From: Achromobacter mucicolens
GTDB taxonomy: Bacteria > Pseudomonadota > Gammaproteobacteria > Burkholderiales > Burkholderiaceae_B
Direction of reading: 5' to 3'
Length of the DNA: 64,000 bases
Assembly: GCF_902859725.1 (NCBI RefSeq)
Contig: NZ_CADIJP010000005.1
Coordinates: forward strand, 1-64,000
Below the pieces are notes generated by a model, which was not told the origin of the DNA, made no database searches, and saw only the letters and a program-made list of their open reading frames with translations. Below are positions 1-11,110 of the stretch, piece by piece. Position numbers and translations under genes: made by a program. Within the stretch, counting starts at the first letter, position 1. Each line of letters begins with the position of its first letter.

Positions 1-1
1 C

Positions 2-598
2 GCGGCGGGGATCGAAATGCTGGCCTGCGGGACGGAGCTGGTGTTGAGGCACTTTAACGCCGGAAGCACGACCGGGGTCGGGGCCACGGTGTTCTTGGGG
101 AGGTTGCGGCTTTGGGGTGGGGCGTTGGCGACGGCGGGGAGCGTCGTGCTCATGATCTACGAATGGCAGGATGGCACGGCCGCCATTGGGGAACGTCGAA
201 CAGTGCTTGGGACTGCATATCGAATTCGATTCTGGGCGGCCGCTGCCATGACCGTCAGCCAAGCAGGTCTGGCGGTTGCGGCGGCGCGCCCAATGATCAA
301 GATGCTGGCCGAGCGCGCGACAACGACGAAATACGCTGCCTGGTGGAATTTGTTTTCTCGCGTCTCCGCAGTTTTGGCTCGACAAGCGGTCATCCTTTTC
401 TTGCGGCGCGTGTTGCTTCGTGGGACCTTAATTACAGTCGCCTTTACGGTGGTCATTACGATATTTGATGACGATGCCCTCGAAAAGTGGTGCAAGCGTT
501 CCCTCTACCGTGGTCCGAAGTTCAAGTATGAGAAGACTTACAAGGATGCCGAAGAAGAGTTGGCCGCCTTGTATAGCGCGCTTTTGGAAATCATCTGA
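2..598 (+). CDS. C-terminal part of a membrane protein, possible T6SS effector (5' truncated)
   Basis: The reading frame is open to the left edge, so this is the C-terminal end of a longer protein; the first ATG, at 17, lies in apparently mid-protein sequence. About 199 residues are visible. They hold roughly three hydrophobic stretches (around residues 30-50, 75-95 and 125-155) and a charged C-terminal tail rich in Lys, Glu and Tyr. The stop overlaps the next start (TGATG, one shared base), so the two genes are probably translationally coupled. Burkholderiales T6SS effectors of the BTH_I2691 type often precede DUF6708 genes; that assignment rests on context and on the membrane-rich tail, not on a recognised domain. 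Confidence 0.5.
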   Translation, partial: AAGIEMLACGTELVLRHFNAGSTTGVGATVFLGRLRLWGGALATAGSVVLMIYEWQDGTAAIGERRTVLGTAYRIRFWAAAAMTVSQAGLAVAAARPMIKMLAERATTTKYAAWWNLFSRVSAVLARQAVILFLRRVLLRGTLITVAFTVVITIFDDDALEKWCKRSLYRGPKFKYEKTYKDAEEELAALYSALLEII

Positions 599-1725
599 TG
601 TACATCGCTGAGTGGATCTCTTGGTTCGTATGTCTGAAACCGGACGCGTGGTTAAGGAAAAATCTCGAGGAATACCAGAATCAGGCGATCCCAATCGTTC
701 AGCCGGCCTATGAAGATTGCCTTGTGGAGGACCGTGCGCGCCAATCTGCGAAGCGGTTCGGCCAGGCTAGAACGAAGGGGCCGGTCTATGCATGCACCGA
801 CGCATACCTTGAAATGCGCTGCGGTGGTTTAGAAGACAAGAGAGGATTCATCTCTCTGCTCACGATCGTCTTCATGTACTTCATGGTGGGTTCATGGATA
901 GACATAGACGGAAGATTGCTTTGGGCAGTCCTATCCGGCTCTGGAGTCGCCTTTGGCCGAGACCTGTATATCGGTGATCTGTTCACTTTTCTTTTGGGGA
1001 CCACGGTGACGGCTGGAGCGCTCTGGCTGTATTTCAAGTATGCATTTCGCTTCACTCGCCTTGAAATGCTCACATCACGCCACCTCCTGATTCGCTTCAA
1101 CCGTATCACCCGTCAAGTCTTTCTTCATCGGCCGGCGAGCTGCGGGGGGATTCTGGTTCTGCCTTGGGAGGGTGTACATACTGAGGAAATTCCCGGATTG
1201 AGGTTGGTGATGGGCTGGTACCCCGGTGACAACACGGACCTGCCCTTTCCGACCGCGGTGTTTATTGGAAGGCAAAGCAGCCGTCTATCCGACCTGCAGT
1301 GCGAATGGGAATTCATCCGCCGGTACATGGACGAGGGCGGTCTGCAAGCTGTCGAGAGACCGCGCATCAGCTCGCAGCTGCCTTTGCCCTGGCCAGCCTT
1401 TACGGCGCAGTTCGAGGCGCTAGGTCCGTTTCTGCGCAACAGCGGCCCGTTGACGTGGTTGGGTTGCGTGCTGATCTCGCCTGCATTCGTTATCGTCGGG
1501 CTCTCGCATTGGGCTTCGTTGTTGCTGTGCTGGCGGCCACGTTGGCCGCGCGTCATTCGTGAGGCAGGCCAGCCGGGAAAGCCGGCGCCCGCTTTCACTA
1601 CCGTCGCTGACTATCCGCCGGACGTTCAGTCACAGTTGCTGGCCAATGCGCACCGCTGGAAATTGCGGCCGGGGCGGGCCCCCGAGAGTTCGTCGCGCGT
1701 GGGTAAGAAGCGTGAACGGAACTGA
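598..1725 (+). CDS. DUF6708-type membrane protein
   Basis: This 375-residue protein has a soluble N-terminus, two hydrophobic segments near residues 85-105 and 130-150, a central soluble part and a further hydrophobic stretch near 290-310, followed by a basic C-terminus. The layout and the motif around LLIRFNRITRQVFLHR resemble DUF6708 proteins, which are common beside T6SS effector genes in Burkholderiales. The function is not established; an immunity or accessory role for the upstream protein is inference from the coupled start (ATG overlaps the upstream stop). GC content is visibly lower than in the rest of the window, as is usual for polymorphic-toxin neighbourhoods. Confidence 0.55.
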   Translation: MYIAEWISWFVCLKPDAWLRKNLEEYQNQAIPIVQPAYEDCLVEDRARQSAKRFGQARTKGPVYACTDAYLEMRCGGLEDKRGFISLLTIVFMYFMVGSWIDIDGRLLWAVLSGSGVAFGRDLYIGDLFTFLLGTTVTAGALWLYFKYAFRFTRLEMLTSRHLLIRFNRITRQVFLHRPASCGGILVLPWEGVHTEEIPGLRLVMGWYPGDNTDLPFPTAVFIGRQSSRLSDLQCEWEFIRRYMDEGGLQAVERPRISSQLPLPWPAFTAQFEALGPFLRNSGPLTWLGCVLISPAFVIVGLSHWASLLLCWRPRWPRVIREAGQPGKPAPAFTTVADYPPDVQSQLLANAHRWKLRPGRAPESSSRVGKKRERN

Positions 1726-1821
1726 TGATACCTGCACGTTGAGATGATCAGTCGACTTGCGTATGCCGTTATAGGGCTTGGACGTTCGATGATCGCCGAC
1801 TATTCGATATGATGCATACCC

Positions 1822-2466
1822 ATGCCCCCCATGCCGGTTTCCACGCACTCCGATTCTGACGCTCCGCCGCTGCTCAGACTGCGCGGCCTGTACAGCGAGC
1901 GCCTGGCGCCCGTGAGCCTGGATCTGGCCGCGGGCGAGTGCGCGGCCGTGGTCGGCGCGTCGGGGTCGGGTAAATCGCTGCTGCTGCGCCAGATCGCCGA
2001 CCTGGATCCCGGCCACGGCGAGGCCGAGCTGGATGGCCGCCGCCGGTCGGCCATGCGCGGTTTCGAATGGCGGCGCCAGGTGGTGTATTGCCAGGCCGAG
2101 GCCGGCTGGTGGGAGGACCATGTGTCCGCGCATTACGCGAACCGCGCGGAGGCGGTCGGCGTCATGCGCCGGCTGGGGCTGACCGAGGACAAGTTCGATG
2201 CGCTGGTCCACGAACTGTCCACGGGCGAGCGCCAACGCATGGGGCTCGCGCGCGCGCTGCTGCAAGAGCCGCGCTTGCTGCTGCTGGACGAGCCGACCGC
2301 GGCATTGGACGAGGTCGCGACGGCGCTGGTCGAGGCCGAACTGGCGCGGTTTCTGACTCGCGGTGGCGGCATCCTGATCGTCACACACAGCGCCGAGCAG
2401 GCCGGCCGTCTGGCGCGCCGAAGCTGGCGGATGACGCAGGGCCGCATGGAGCCCCTATGGACGTGA
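1822..2466 (+). CDS. fetA: FetA-like ABC transporter ATP-binding protein
   Basis: This 214-residue ATPase has Walker A GASGSGKS at residues 45-52, signature LSTGE at 132-136 and Walker B LLLLDEP at about 152-158, followed by a switch histidine in VTHS. The short length and partner gene match the FetA/YbbL family, which with FetB forms an exporter linked in Escherichia coli to iron homeostasis and peroxide resistance. The stop lies 10 bases inside the next gene, so the two are coupled. A second ATG three codons downstream (1831) is an alternative start. The substrate cannot be read from the sequence. Confidence 0.85.
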   Translation: MPPMPVSTHSDSDAPPLLRLRGLYSERLAPVSLDLAAGECAAVVGASGSGKSLLLRQIADLDPGHGEAELDGRRRSAMRGFEWRRQVVYCQAEAGWWEDHVSAHYANRAEAVGVMRRLGLTEDKFDALVHELSTGERQRMGLARALLQEPRLLLLDEPTAALDEVATALVEAELARFLTRGGGILIVTHSAEQAGRLARRSWRMTQGRMEPLWT

Positions 2467-3257
2467 TCCAACTGCAGGCGCTGGATCTGGTGATCGCGTC
2501 GCTGCTGGTGCTGCTAAGCGCCGGCATTTCCTTTGCGCTGCGCCTGAACCTGCAAAGGCAGGTGCTGTGGGCGGCGGTGCGCACGGTGGTGCAACTGCTC
2601 CTGGTCGGCCAGATCCTTCGCATCGTGTTCGCCCACGCCGCGCCATGGCTGACGGCGCTGGTGGTGGCCGTGATGATGGCGCTGGCCGCGCGCGAGGTGG
2701 CCGCCCGGCCCAAGGCGCGCCTGACCGGACACGGCAACGGCTGGGTCGGCACGCTGGCGGTGGCCAGCACCACGCTCATTACGGCGCTGTTCATCCTGAG
2801 CACGGCGTTGCGCCCGGACCCCTGGTACGACCCGCGCTACACCATTGCGCTGGTGGGCATCGTGCTGGGCAGCGTGCTCAATGCCGCCAGTCTGGCGCTG
2901 GACAGCATGTTGTCAGGCGTGCGCCGCGAACGGCTGGGCATCGAGGCGCGCCTGGCGCTGGGCGCCACGGTCCACCAGGCGTTCTCATCGCTGTTGCGAG
3001 AATCCGTGCGGCGCGGCATCGTGCCGAGCATCAACCAGATGTCGGCCGCGGGCATCATCACCTTGCCCGGCATCATGACCGGCCAGATCATCGCGGGCAT
3101 GGACCCTGTGGACGCGGCCAAATACCAGATCCTGCTGATGTTTCTGCTGTGCGGCGCAAGCGGCATGGCAGCGATGGGCGCAGCCTATGGCGCCATGCGC
3201 CGATTGACCGATGAGCGTGGAAGGCTGCGGCTGGACAGGTTGATGCCGGGGCGGTAA
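2457..3257 (+). CDS. fetB: FetB-like ABC transporter permease
   Basis: The start at 2457 gives MDVIQLQALDLVIAS and a 266-residue polytopic membrane protein that overlaps fetA by 10 bases. It has about seven hydrophobic segments and the UPF0014/FetB motif region NQMSAAGIITLPGIMTGQI near residue 190. An open frame extends further upstream through fetA, but that part is a shadow without membrane character. With FetA it should form a homodimeric inner-membrane exporter. A hairpin terminator follows, shared with the convergent icd gene. Confidence 0.88.
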   Translation: MDVIQLQALDLVIASLLVLLSAGISFALRLNLQRQVLWAAVRTVVQLLLVGQILRIVFAHAAPWLTALVVAVMMALAAREVAARPKARLTGHGNGWVGTLAVASTTLITALFILSTALRPDPWYDPRYTIALVGIVLGSVLNAASLALDSMLSGVRRERLGIEARLALGATVHQAFSSLLRESVRRGIVPSINQMSAAGIITLPGIMTGQIIAGMDPVDAAKYQILLMFLLCGASGMAAMGAAYGAMRRLTDERGRLRLDRLMPGR

Positions 3258-3307
3258 GGGCGCGTGTCGCCTTGCCCACGAATGCAGGCATCCGGCGCGC
3301 CCAAAGA

Positions 3308-3340
3308 AAAACCGGCAGCCCCAACGGGACTGCCGGTTTC
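3308..3340. terminator. Bidirectional hairpin terminator between fetB and icd
   Basis: AAACCGGCAG pairs with CTGCCGGTTT across an 11-base loop. A-rich sequence lies on the left and TTTCTTG on the right, so it can terminate both convergent genes. Confidence 0.75.
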
Positions 3341-3384
3341 TTGTCTGTCAGCCAGCTTGCGCCGGCTGGCAAAGCAGGGGACGC

Positions 3385-6150
<2,766 letters not shown>

Positions 6151-6169
6151 CTACCCAAGCAGAGAAACC

Positions 6170-7741
6170 ATGTCCGCTACCCCCCCCAACGCACCCTCGG
6201 AATTTCAGGCTGGCGCCGCCACGCCCATGGAGTACCTGCGGCAGATCCTGACCGCCCGGGTCTATGACATTGCCCGGGAAACCGAACTGGACCTGGCGCG
6301 CGGACTGTCCGCCCGGCTCGGCAACACTGTCCACTACAAGCGCGAAGACAACCAGCCGGTCTTTTCGTTCAAGGTGCGCGGCGCCTATAACAAGATGCGC
6401 AACACGCCGCGGGCGGCGCTGGAGCGCGGCGTGATCACCGCGTCGGCCGGCAACCATGCGCAGGGTGTCGCCATTTCGGCGGCCAAGCTGGGCGTGCGGG
6501 CCATCATCGTGGTGCCGCAGACCGCACCGCAAGTGAAGGTGGACGCAGTGCGCGCCCACGGCGGCCCGACCGTCACCGTGGTGCAGGCCGGCGATTCGTA
6601 TAGCGACGCCTACGCCCATGCCCAGATGCTGGCGCAGGAACAGGGGCTGACGTTTGTCCCCGCGTTCGACGATCCGTATGTGATCGCCGGCCAGGGCACG
6701 GTGGGCATGGAGATCCTGCGCCAGCACCCCGAACCGCTGCACGCCATCTTCGTGCCCATCGGCGGAGGCAGCCTGGCGGCGGGCGTATCGACCTACGTGA
6801 AGGCGGTGCATCCCGGCGTGAAGGTCATCGGCGTCCAGACCGAGGACTCTTGCGCGATGGCGCAGTCGCTGCGCGTGGGCGAACGCGTCATCCTGGCCGA
6901 CGTGGGCCTGTTTTCGGACGGCACGGCCGTCAAGCTGGTGGGCGAAGAGACGTTCCGCCTGTGCCGCGAGCATCTGGACGAAGTGATTCTGGTCGACACC
7001 GATTCGGTATGCGCGGCCATCAAGGACGTTTTCCTGGACACGCGCAGCGTGCTGGAGCCCGCAGGTGCGCTGGCGGTGGCGGGGCTCAAGAAATACGTCG
7101 AGCGCGAAGGCGCTCGCGGGCAATCGCTGGTGGCGATCACTTCGGGCGCCAACATGAACTTTGACCGCATGCGGTTCGTGGCGGACCGCGCCGAGGTGGG
7201 CGAGGCGCGCGAGGCGGTGTTCGCGGTGACCATTCCCGAAGAACGCGGCAGCTTCCGGCGCTTTTGCAAGGTGATCGGGCAACGCAGCGTGACCGAATTC
7301 AACTACCGCATCGCCGACGCGCACACCGCGCACATCTTCGTCAGCGTGCAGATCGCGCGCCGCGGTGAATCCGCCGACATTCTGGCGGCGTTGCAGGCCG
7401 AGGGCTTCTCGGCGACCGACCTGACGAACAACGAAGTCTCCAAGCAACACATCCGCTACATGGTCGGCGGACGCTCGCCGCTGGCAGGCGGCGAACGTCT
7501 GTTCCGCTTTGAATTTCCCGAGCGGCCGGGCGCGCTGATGAAGTTCCTGTCGGCGATGGCGCCCAACTGGAACATCAGCCTGTTCCATTACCGCAATCAG
7601 GGCACGGACTTCAGCTCGGCGCTGGTGGGCATCCAGGCGCCGGTGGCCGACGATGCGGCGCTGGATGCCTTCCTGCGGCAACTGGGTTATGCGCACGCCG
7701 AGGAAACGGGGAACGAGGCCTACCGCCAGTTCCTGATCTGA
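6170..7741 (+). CDS. ilvA: Threonine ammonia-lyase, biosynthetic (threonine deaminase)
   Basis: The protein has 523 residues from the ATG at 6170. The PLP lysine is K68 in SFKVRGAYNK, and the glycine-rich phosphate loop GGGSLAAG lies near residue 195. Two C-terminal ACT-like regulatory repeats begin around VFAVTIPEERGSFRRF (about 350) and LFRFEFPERPGALMKF (about 445), as in isoleucine-inhibited IlvA and unlike the short catabolic TdcB. It converts threonine to 2-oxobutanoate, the first committed step to isoleucine. The upstream leader peptide and terminator suggest attenuation by isoleucine supply in addition to allosteric control. Confidence 0.95.
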   Translation: MSATPPNAPSEFQAGAATPMEYLRQILTARVYDIARETELDLARGLSARLGNTVHYKREDNQPVFSFKVRGAYNKMRNTPRAALERGVITASAGNHAQGVAISAAKLGVRAIIVVPQTAPQVKVDAVRAHGGPTVTVVQAGDSYSDAYAHAQMLAQEQGLTFVPAFDDPYVIAGQGTVGMEILRQHPEPLHAIFVPIGGGSLAAGVSTYVKAVHPGVKVIGVQTEDSCAMAQSLRVGERVILADVGLFSDGTAVKLVGEETFRLCREHLDEVILVDTDSVCAAIKDVFLDTRSVLEPAGALAVAGLKKYVEREGARGQSLVAITSGANMNFDRMRFVADRAEVGEAREAVFAVTIPEERGSFRRFCKVIGQRSVTEFNYRIADAHTAHIFVSVQIARRGESADILAALQAEGFSATDLTNNEVSKQHIRYMVGGRSPLAGGERLFRFEFPERPGALMKFLSAMAPNWNISLFHYRNQGTDFSSALVGIQAPVADDAALDAFLRQLGYAHAEETGNEAYRQFLI

Positions 7742-7757
7742 GCGTGTGGCCGGGCGT

Positions 7758-8690
7758 TTAGCTGGCGTTGCAACCGGCCTTGCGCGGCAATGCCACGCCA
7801 GGCTTCAAACGCAGCGTCGCGCGGCCCTGCGCCTGGGTCAGTTCCAGCGCGTTTGCGCGCCATGCGGGCACGTCGTCGAATGCGACGGCCGGCGACGAGC
7901 CGGAAGCGGCCTTTGCACTGGGCCGTTCGAATTGCAGCGCAGGCAGACCCACGCACGTGTCCTTGAAATCCAGGCGCGCCAGTTCACGCCCGTCGCTCAG
8001 GCGCACCGCGCGAAACGCCAGGGGCGTATCCACGAATTTGCTGACTTCCGGCACGTATTGCAGGTAACCGTGGGCGTCCTTGACGTGAGTGGCCGGTTGC
8101 AGCACGACGACGTCGCGGCCCGGAGGGATAGCCAGGTAGGCCACATCGCCGGCCACGTCCAGCAGCTTGCCCGGACCAAGGTTCAGCGCCTTGAGCGGCG
8201 CATGCCGGATCATCACGGTTTCGTTCCAGGCGGAATTCACGCGCGTCCATCCGGGCAGGCGGGCGTCCTCGAACCGCGTGCCGTGGATCCGGTCGCGGTC
8301 TGGCTTGTCGGAGACGGCCAGGCGCTGCACGCGCAGCGCGCCGTTGATCACTTGCAGATGCGCGAGGACGGTGCTGGCGCTGGAGCTGGTGAAGAATGCC
8401 AGCACGGCATCGGTTTCCAGAATGGCGACGGGACCGGGGCAGAAGAACGCGCGGGCTTGCGGCGCATTGCTACCAGGAAAGAGCAGGGCGCCGACGTCCG
8501 CGCCGCACAGGCTTTTGCCCTGGAACGTGATGGTAGTGGCGCGCGTCGTCTGGCGCTGACCGGTATTCCAGTCGCTGCGGCTGCCGGCTGCCACGTCGAC
8601 GACAAGGCCGTGATTGTCATAGACCACTGCGGCGCCCGAGGGCGCGGCCAGCAGGCTGAGCAGAAGCACGAGGGCGCGGCGGCTCGTCAT
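7758..8690 (-). CDS. Exported protein of unknown function
   Basis: 310 residues start with a clear signal peptide (MTSRRALVLLLSLLAAPSGA, cleavage near residue 20). The mature part is beta-rich, with three cysteines and no domain I recognise; phrases such as LPGWTRVNSAWNETVMIRH suggest a secreted or periplasmic all-beta fold. Its stop is close to and convergent with ilvA. It follows the ABC ATPase gene on the same strand after a gap of about 60 bases, so it may be the last gene of the azurin/iron-transport operon. Confidence 0.7.
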   Translation of the reverse strand: MTSRRALVLLLSLLAAPSGAAVVYDNHGLVVDVAAGSRSDWNTGQRQTTRATTITFQGKSLCGADVGALLFPGSNAPQARAFFCPGPVAILETDAVLAFFTSSSASTVLAHLQVINGALRVQRLAVSDKPDRDRIHGTRFEDARLPGWTRVNSAWNETVMIRHAPLKALNLGPGKLLDVAGDVAYLAIPPGRDVVVLQPATHVKDAHGYLQYVPEVSKFVDTPLAFRAVRLSDGRELARLDFKDTCVGLPALQFERPSAKAASGSSPAVAFDDVPAWRANALELTQAQGRATLRLKPGVALPRKAGCNAS

Positions 8691-8750
8691 GGGCGGACTC
8701 AGAGGATGGCGGGAGGGGTGAATATACCGCTGAAGCCGCGCGGGTCCGGT

Positions 8751-9533
8751 TCAGCGTTCCGCCAGCCCGTCGACGTGGATCTGCGCCTGTCCCTGCGGAC
8801 AATGCTCCACGCGTGCCCGCACCCGGTACACGCGGTGCAGCGTGTCGGGCGTCACGACATCGCCTGGTAGCCCTTCGGCTTCGATCGCGCCCGCGTGCAG
8901 CAGCAACGCATGGTCCGCGTGGCGCAGCGCGATGTTCAGGTCGTGCAGCACCACCAGCGTGATGAGGCGGTGCCGGCGCGTCTGGCGGCGCAACACGTCC
9001 ATCACGTGGAACTGATAATTCAGATCCAGCGCGGACAGCGGTTCGTCGAGCAGCAAGAGGCGCGGGCGCCGCACCAGCGCCTGGGCCAGCGAGGCAAGCT
9101 GCTTCTGTCCGCCTGACAGTTCGTCCAAATGGCGGCTGGCCAGGGGCGCAATGCCCAGCTCGGTGATGATCGCCATGGCGTCCTCCATCAGCGCGTGGCC
9201 GGGTTGCCCGTGCCTTCCGGAACGCGCCGCCACCAGCACCGATTCAAAGACGGTCATGTGCACCCCCTTGGGCAGGGCCTGCGGCATGTACATCGCGCAT
9301 TCGGCGCGGCGGGCGGCGCTGGCCTGCGCCAGGTCCTCGCCGTCCAGCCAGAGGGCACCGTCCATCACGGGGTGCAGGCCCGCCAGCGTCTTGAGCAGCG
9401 TGGATTTGCCGCTGCCGTTGGGGCCCAGCAGCGCGGTGACGGCGCCTTCGGTCATGGGGCCGGCGCTGGCGTGGCGCAGCACCGGGCGTCCGCTGTAGCC
9501 CGCGGACAGCGCCTGGATGCGTAGCTGCGTCAT
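8751..9533 (-). CDS. Iron-siderophore-type ABC transporter ATP-binding protein (FecE/FepC family)
   Basis: 260 residues with Walker A GPNGSGKST (37-45), signature LSGGQ (139-143), Walker B LLLLDEP (159-165) and the switch histidine in VLHD. The sequence is of the FecE/FhuC/FepC class. The start lies two bases after the azurin stop, so it is co-transcribed with azurin, the FecCD permease and the binding protein upstream. It should drive uptake of a ferric siderophore or haem; the exact ligand cannot be told, and no outer-membrane receptor is adjacent. Confidence 0.88.
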   Translation of the reverse strand: MTQLRIQALSAGYSGRPVLRHASAGPMTEGAVTALLGPNGSGKSTLLKTLAGLHPVMDGALWLDGEDLAQASAARRAECAMYMPQALPKGVHMTVFESVLVAARSGRHGQPGHALMEDAMAIITELGIAPLASRHLDELSGGQKQLASLAQALVRRPRLLLLDEPLSALDLNYQFHVMDVLRRQTRRHRLITLVVLHDLNIALRHADHALLLHAGAIEAEGLPGDVVTPDTLHRVYRVRARVEHCPQGQAQIHVDGLAER

Positions 9534-9535
9534 CG

Positions 9536-9991
9536 TCAGGGTTGCAGGACCAGCGTGCCGCGCATGTGCTGCGCGTGCGCCGGGAACGAGCAGTAGTAGG
9601 TGTATGACTGGCCGGCGCGCAGGCGGCTGACGGGGAAGGTGACGGTGGCCGTCTCGCCGCCGCGCAGCATCGGCGTCTTGGCCAGGATGCGGGCGTCTCC
9701 CGGCTTCAGGAAGTCGTTGTTCGCACCGGCCTGGATGCCGTCCGTCATGACGGCGTCGATGTCCTCGGTCTTGGTCAGCACCCAGTTGTGGCCGGCCTTT
9801 TCCTTGCTGTTCTTGCCCGTGTGTATGAGCCGCACGGTAAATTCCTGGCAGCTTGCCGGCACGACGATGTGGTCAGGGCCGAACTGCTTGCCGGGACGGC
9901 CTTCGACGTCGATGCTGCACTCGGCAGGCGCGGCATGGGCCGTGCCGGCGATCATCAGGGCCGCGAGGGTCAGCGTCAGGCGGAATTTCAT
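9536..9991 (-). CDS. azu: Azurin (type 1 blue copper protein)
   Basis: 151 residues: signal peptide 1-20 (ending AHA) and a mature cupredoxin of about 130. All copper ligands of the family are present: H68 in the GHNW motif, C134 and H139 in YYCSFPAH, and the axial M143. Cysteines 25 and 48 form the usual disulfide. Azurin is a periplasmic one-electron carrier, reduced by c-type cytochromes or reductases. The gene sits inside an iron ABC operon: the permease stop is about 30 bases before it and the ATPase start two bases after it. That placement is unusual. Confidence 0.95.
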   Translation of the reverse strand: MKFRLTLTLAALMIAGTAHAAPAECSIDVEGRPGKQFGPDHIVVPASCQEFTVRLIHTGKNSKEKAGHNWVLTKTEDIDAVMTDGIQAGANNDFLKPGDARILAKTPMLRGGETATVTFPVSRLRAGQSYTYYCSFPAHAQHMRGTLVLQP

Positions 9992-10021
9992 CGGGGTGTC
10001 TCCTTGTGCGATGGGATGCCG

Positions 10022-11104
10022 TCAGGCGCGCTTGAGCGCGCGCACGACGATGGTGAGAAAGAAGGGAATGCCGACCAGCGACGTGACGATGCCCACCGGA
10101 ATGAGCGCGCCGGGCAGCACGGTCTTGGAGGCGACGGACGCCAGCGACAGGATCAGCGCGCCGGCCAGGGCGCTGCCCGGCAGGTAATAGCGATGGTCTT
10201 CGCCCAGCAGCAGCCGCGCGATGTGCGGCGCAACCAGACCGACGAAGCCGATCGTGCCCACGAACGACACGGCCAGCGCCGCCAGCGCGCTGACGCGCAG
10301 CAGGCTGACCAGGCGCAGGCGCTTGACGTCGATGCCGAAGCTGGCCGCGCGCTCCTCGCCCAGCCGCACCGCGGTGAGCTTCCAGGCGTCGCGCATCGAA
10401 AACGGAATGGCCAGCGCCAGGGCCGCCGCCATGACGCCGACCGTTGTCCAGTTGGCGCGCGCAAGGCTGCCCATGGTCCAGAACACGATGCCCTGCAGCG
10501 CTTCCTCGCTGGCGACGAACTGCAGCAGCATCACCAGCGCCTGAAACGAATACACCAGCGCGATGCCAAAGAGGACCACGCCCAGCGTGGATCCGCCGCG
10601 CCACCGCGCCACGCGCTCCAGCACCAGCACCGACAGCAGCGTGCAGGCGAAAGCCGACACGGACACGGTCATGCCGGCCGGCAGCGCCGGCAGATGCCAG
10701 TCCAGCGTGATGGCGAGGGACGCGCCGAAGGCTGCCGCGGCCGAGACGCCCAGGGTGTAGGGGCTGGCGAGCGGATTGTCCAGCATGGTCTGCATCTCGG
10801 CGCCGCCCAGGCCCAGCGCAACGCCGACCAGCAGCGCCATCAGCGCATAGGGCAACCGGAACTGCCAGACGATGACGCGCGTGCCGGTGTCCGACACGTC
10901 GGGGTGCAGCAGCGTGCGCAGCAACTCAGGCAGGGACAGTGATGCGGGTCCGCTCGCGATGTCGGCCAGCAGGCTCGCCACGATGGCCAGCACCAGCGCG
11001 GCGGTCAGCAAGAGACGCTTGCGCACCGCGCGCCGGTATGCGGCGATGGGGTCGCCGGGGACGGACGCCGCGCGTAGCGGCGTCGCGGTGACGATATCGG
11101 TCAT
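10022..11104 (-). CDS. FecCD-family iron ABC transporter permease
   Basis: 360 residues with about nine or ten membrane segments and FecCD landmarks: LPYALMALLVGVALGLGGAEMQ near residue 90, FVGTIGFVGLVAPHIARLL near 280, and a C-terminal LVGIPFFLTIVVR. It begins six bases after the binding-protein stop. As in BtuC/FhuB-type importers it should form the inner-membrane channel as a homodimer with the downstream ATPase. Confidence 0.92.
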   Translation of the reverse strand: MTDIVTATPLRAASVPGDPIAAYRRAVRKRLLLTAALVLAIVASLLADIASGPASLSLPELLRTLLHPDVSDTGTRVIVWQFRLPYALMALLVGVALGLGGAEMQTMLDNPLASPYTLGVSAAAAFGASLAITLDWHLPALPAGMTVSVSAFACTLLSVLVLERVARWRGGSTLGVVLFGIALVYSFQALVMLLQFVASEEALQGIVFWTMGSLARANWTTVGVMAAALALAIPFSMRDAWKLTAVRLGEERAASFGIDVKRLRLVSLLRVSALAALAVSFVGTIGFVGLVAPHIARLLLGEDHRYYLPGSALAGALILSLASVASKTVLPGALIPVGIVTSLVGIPFFLTIVVRALKRA

Positions 11105-11110
11105 GTCGGT

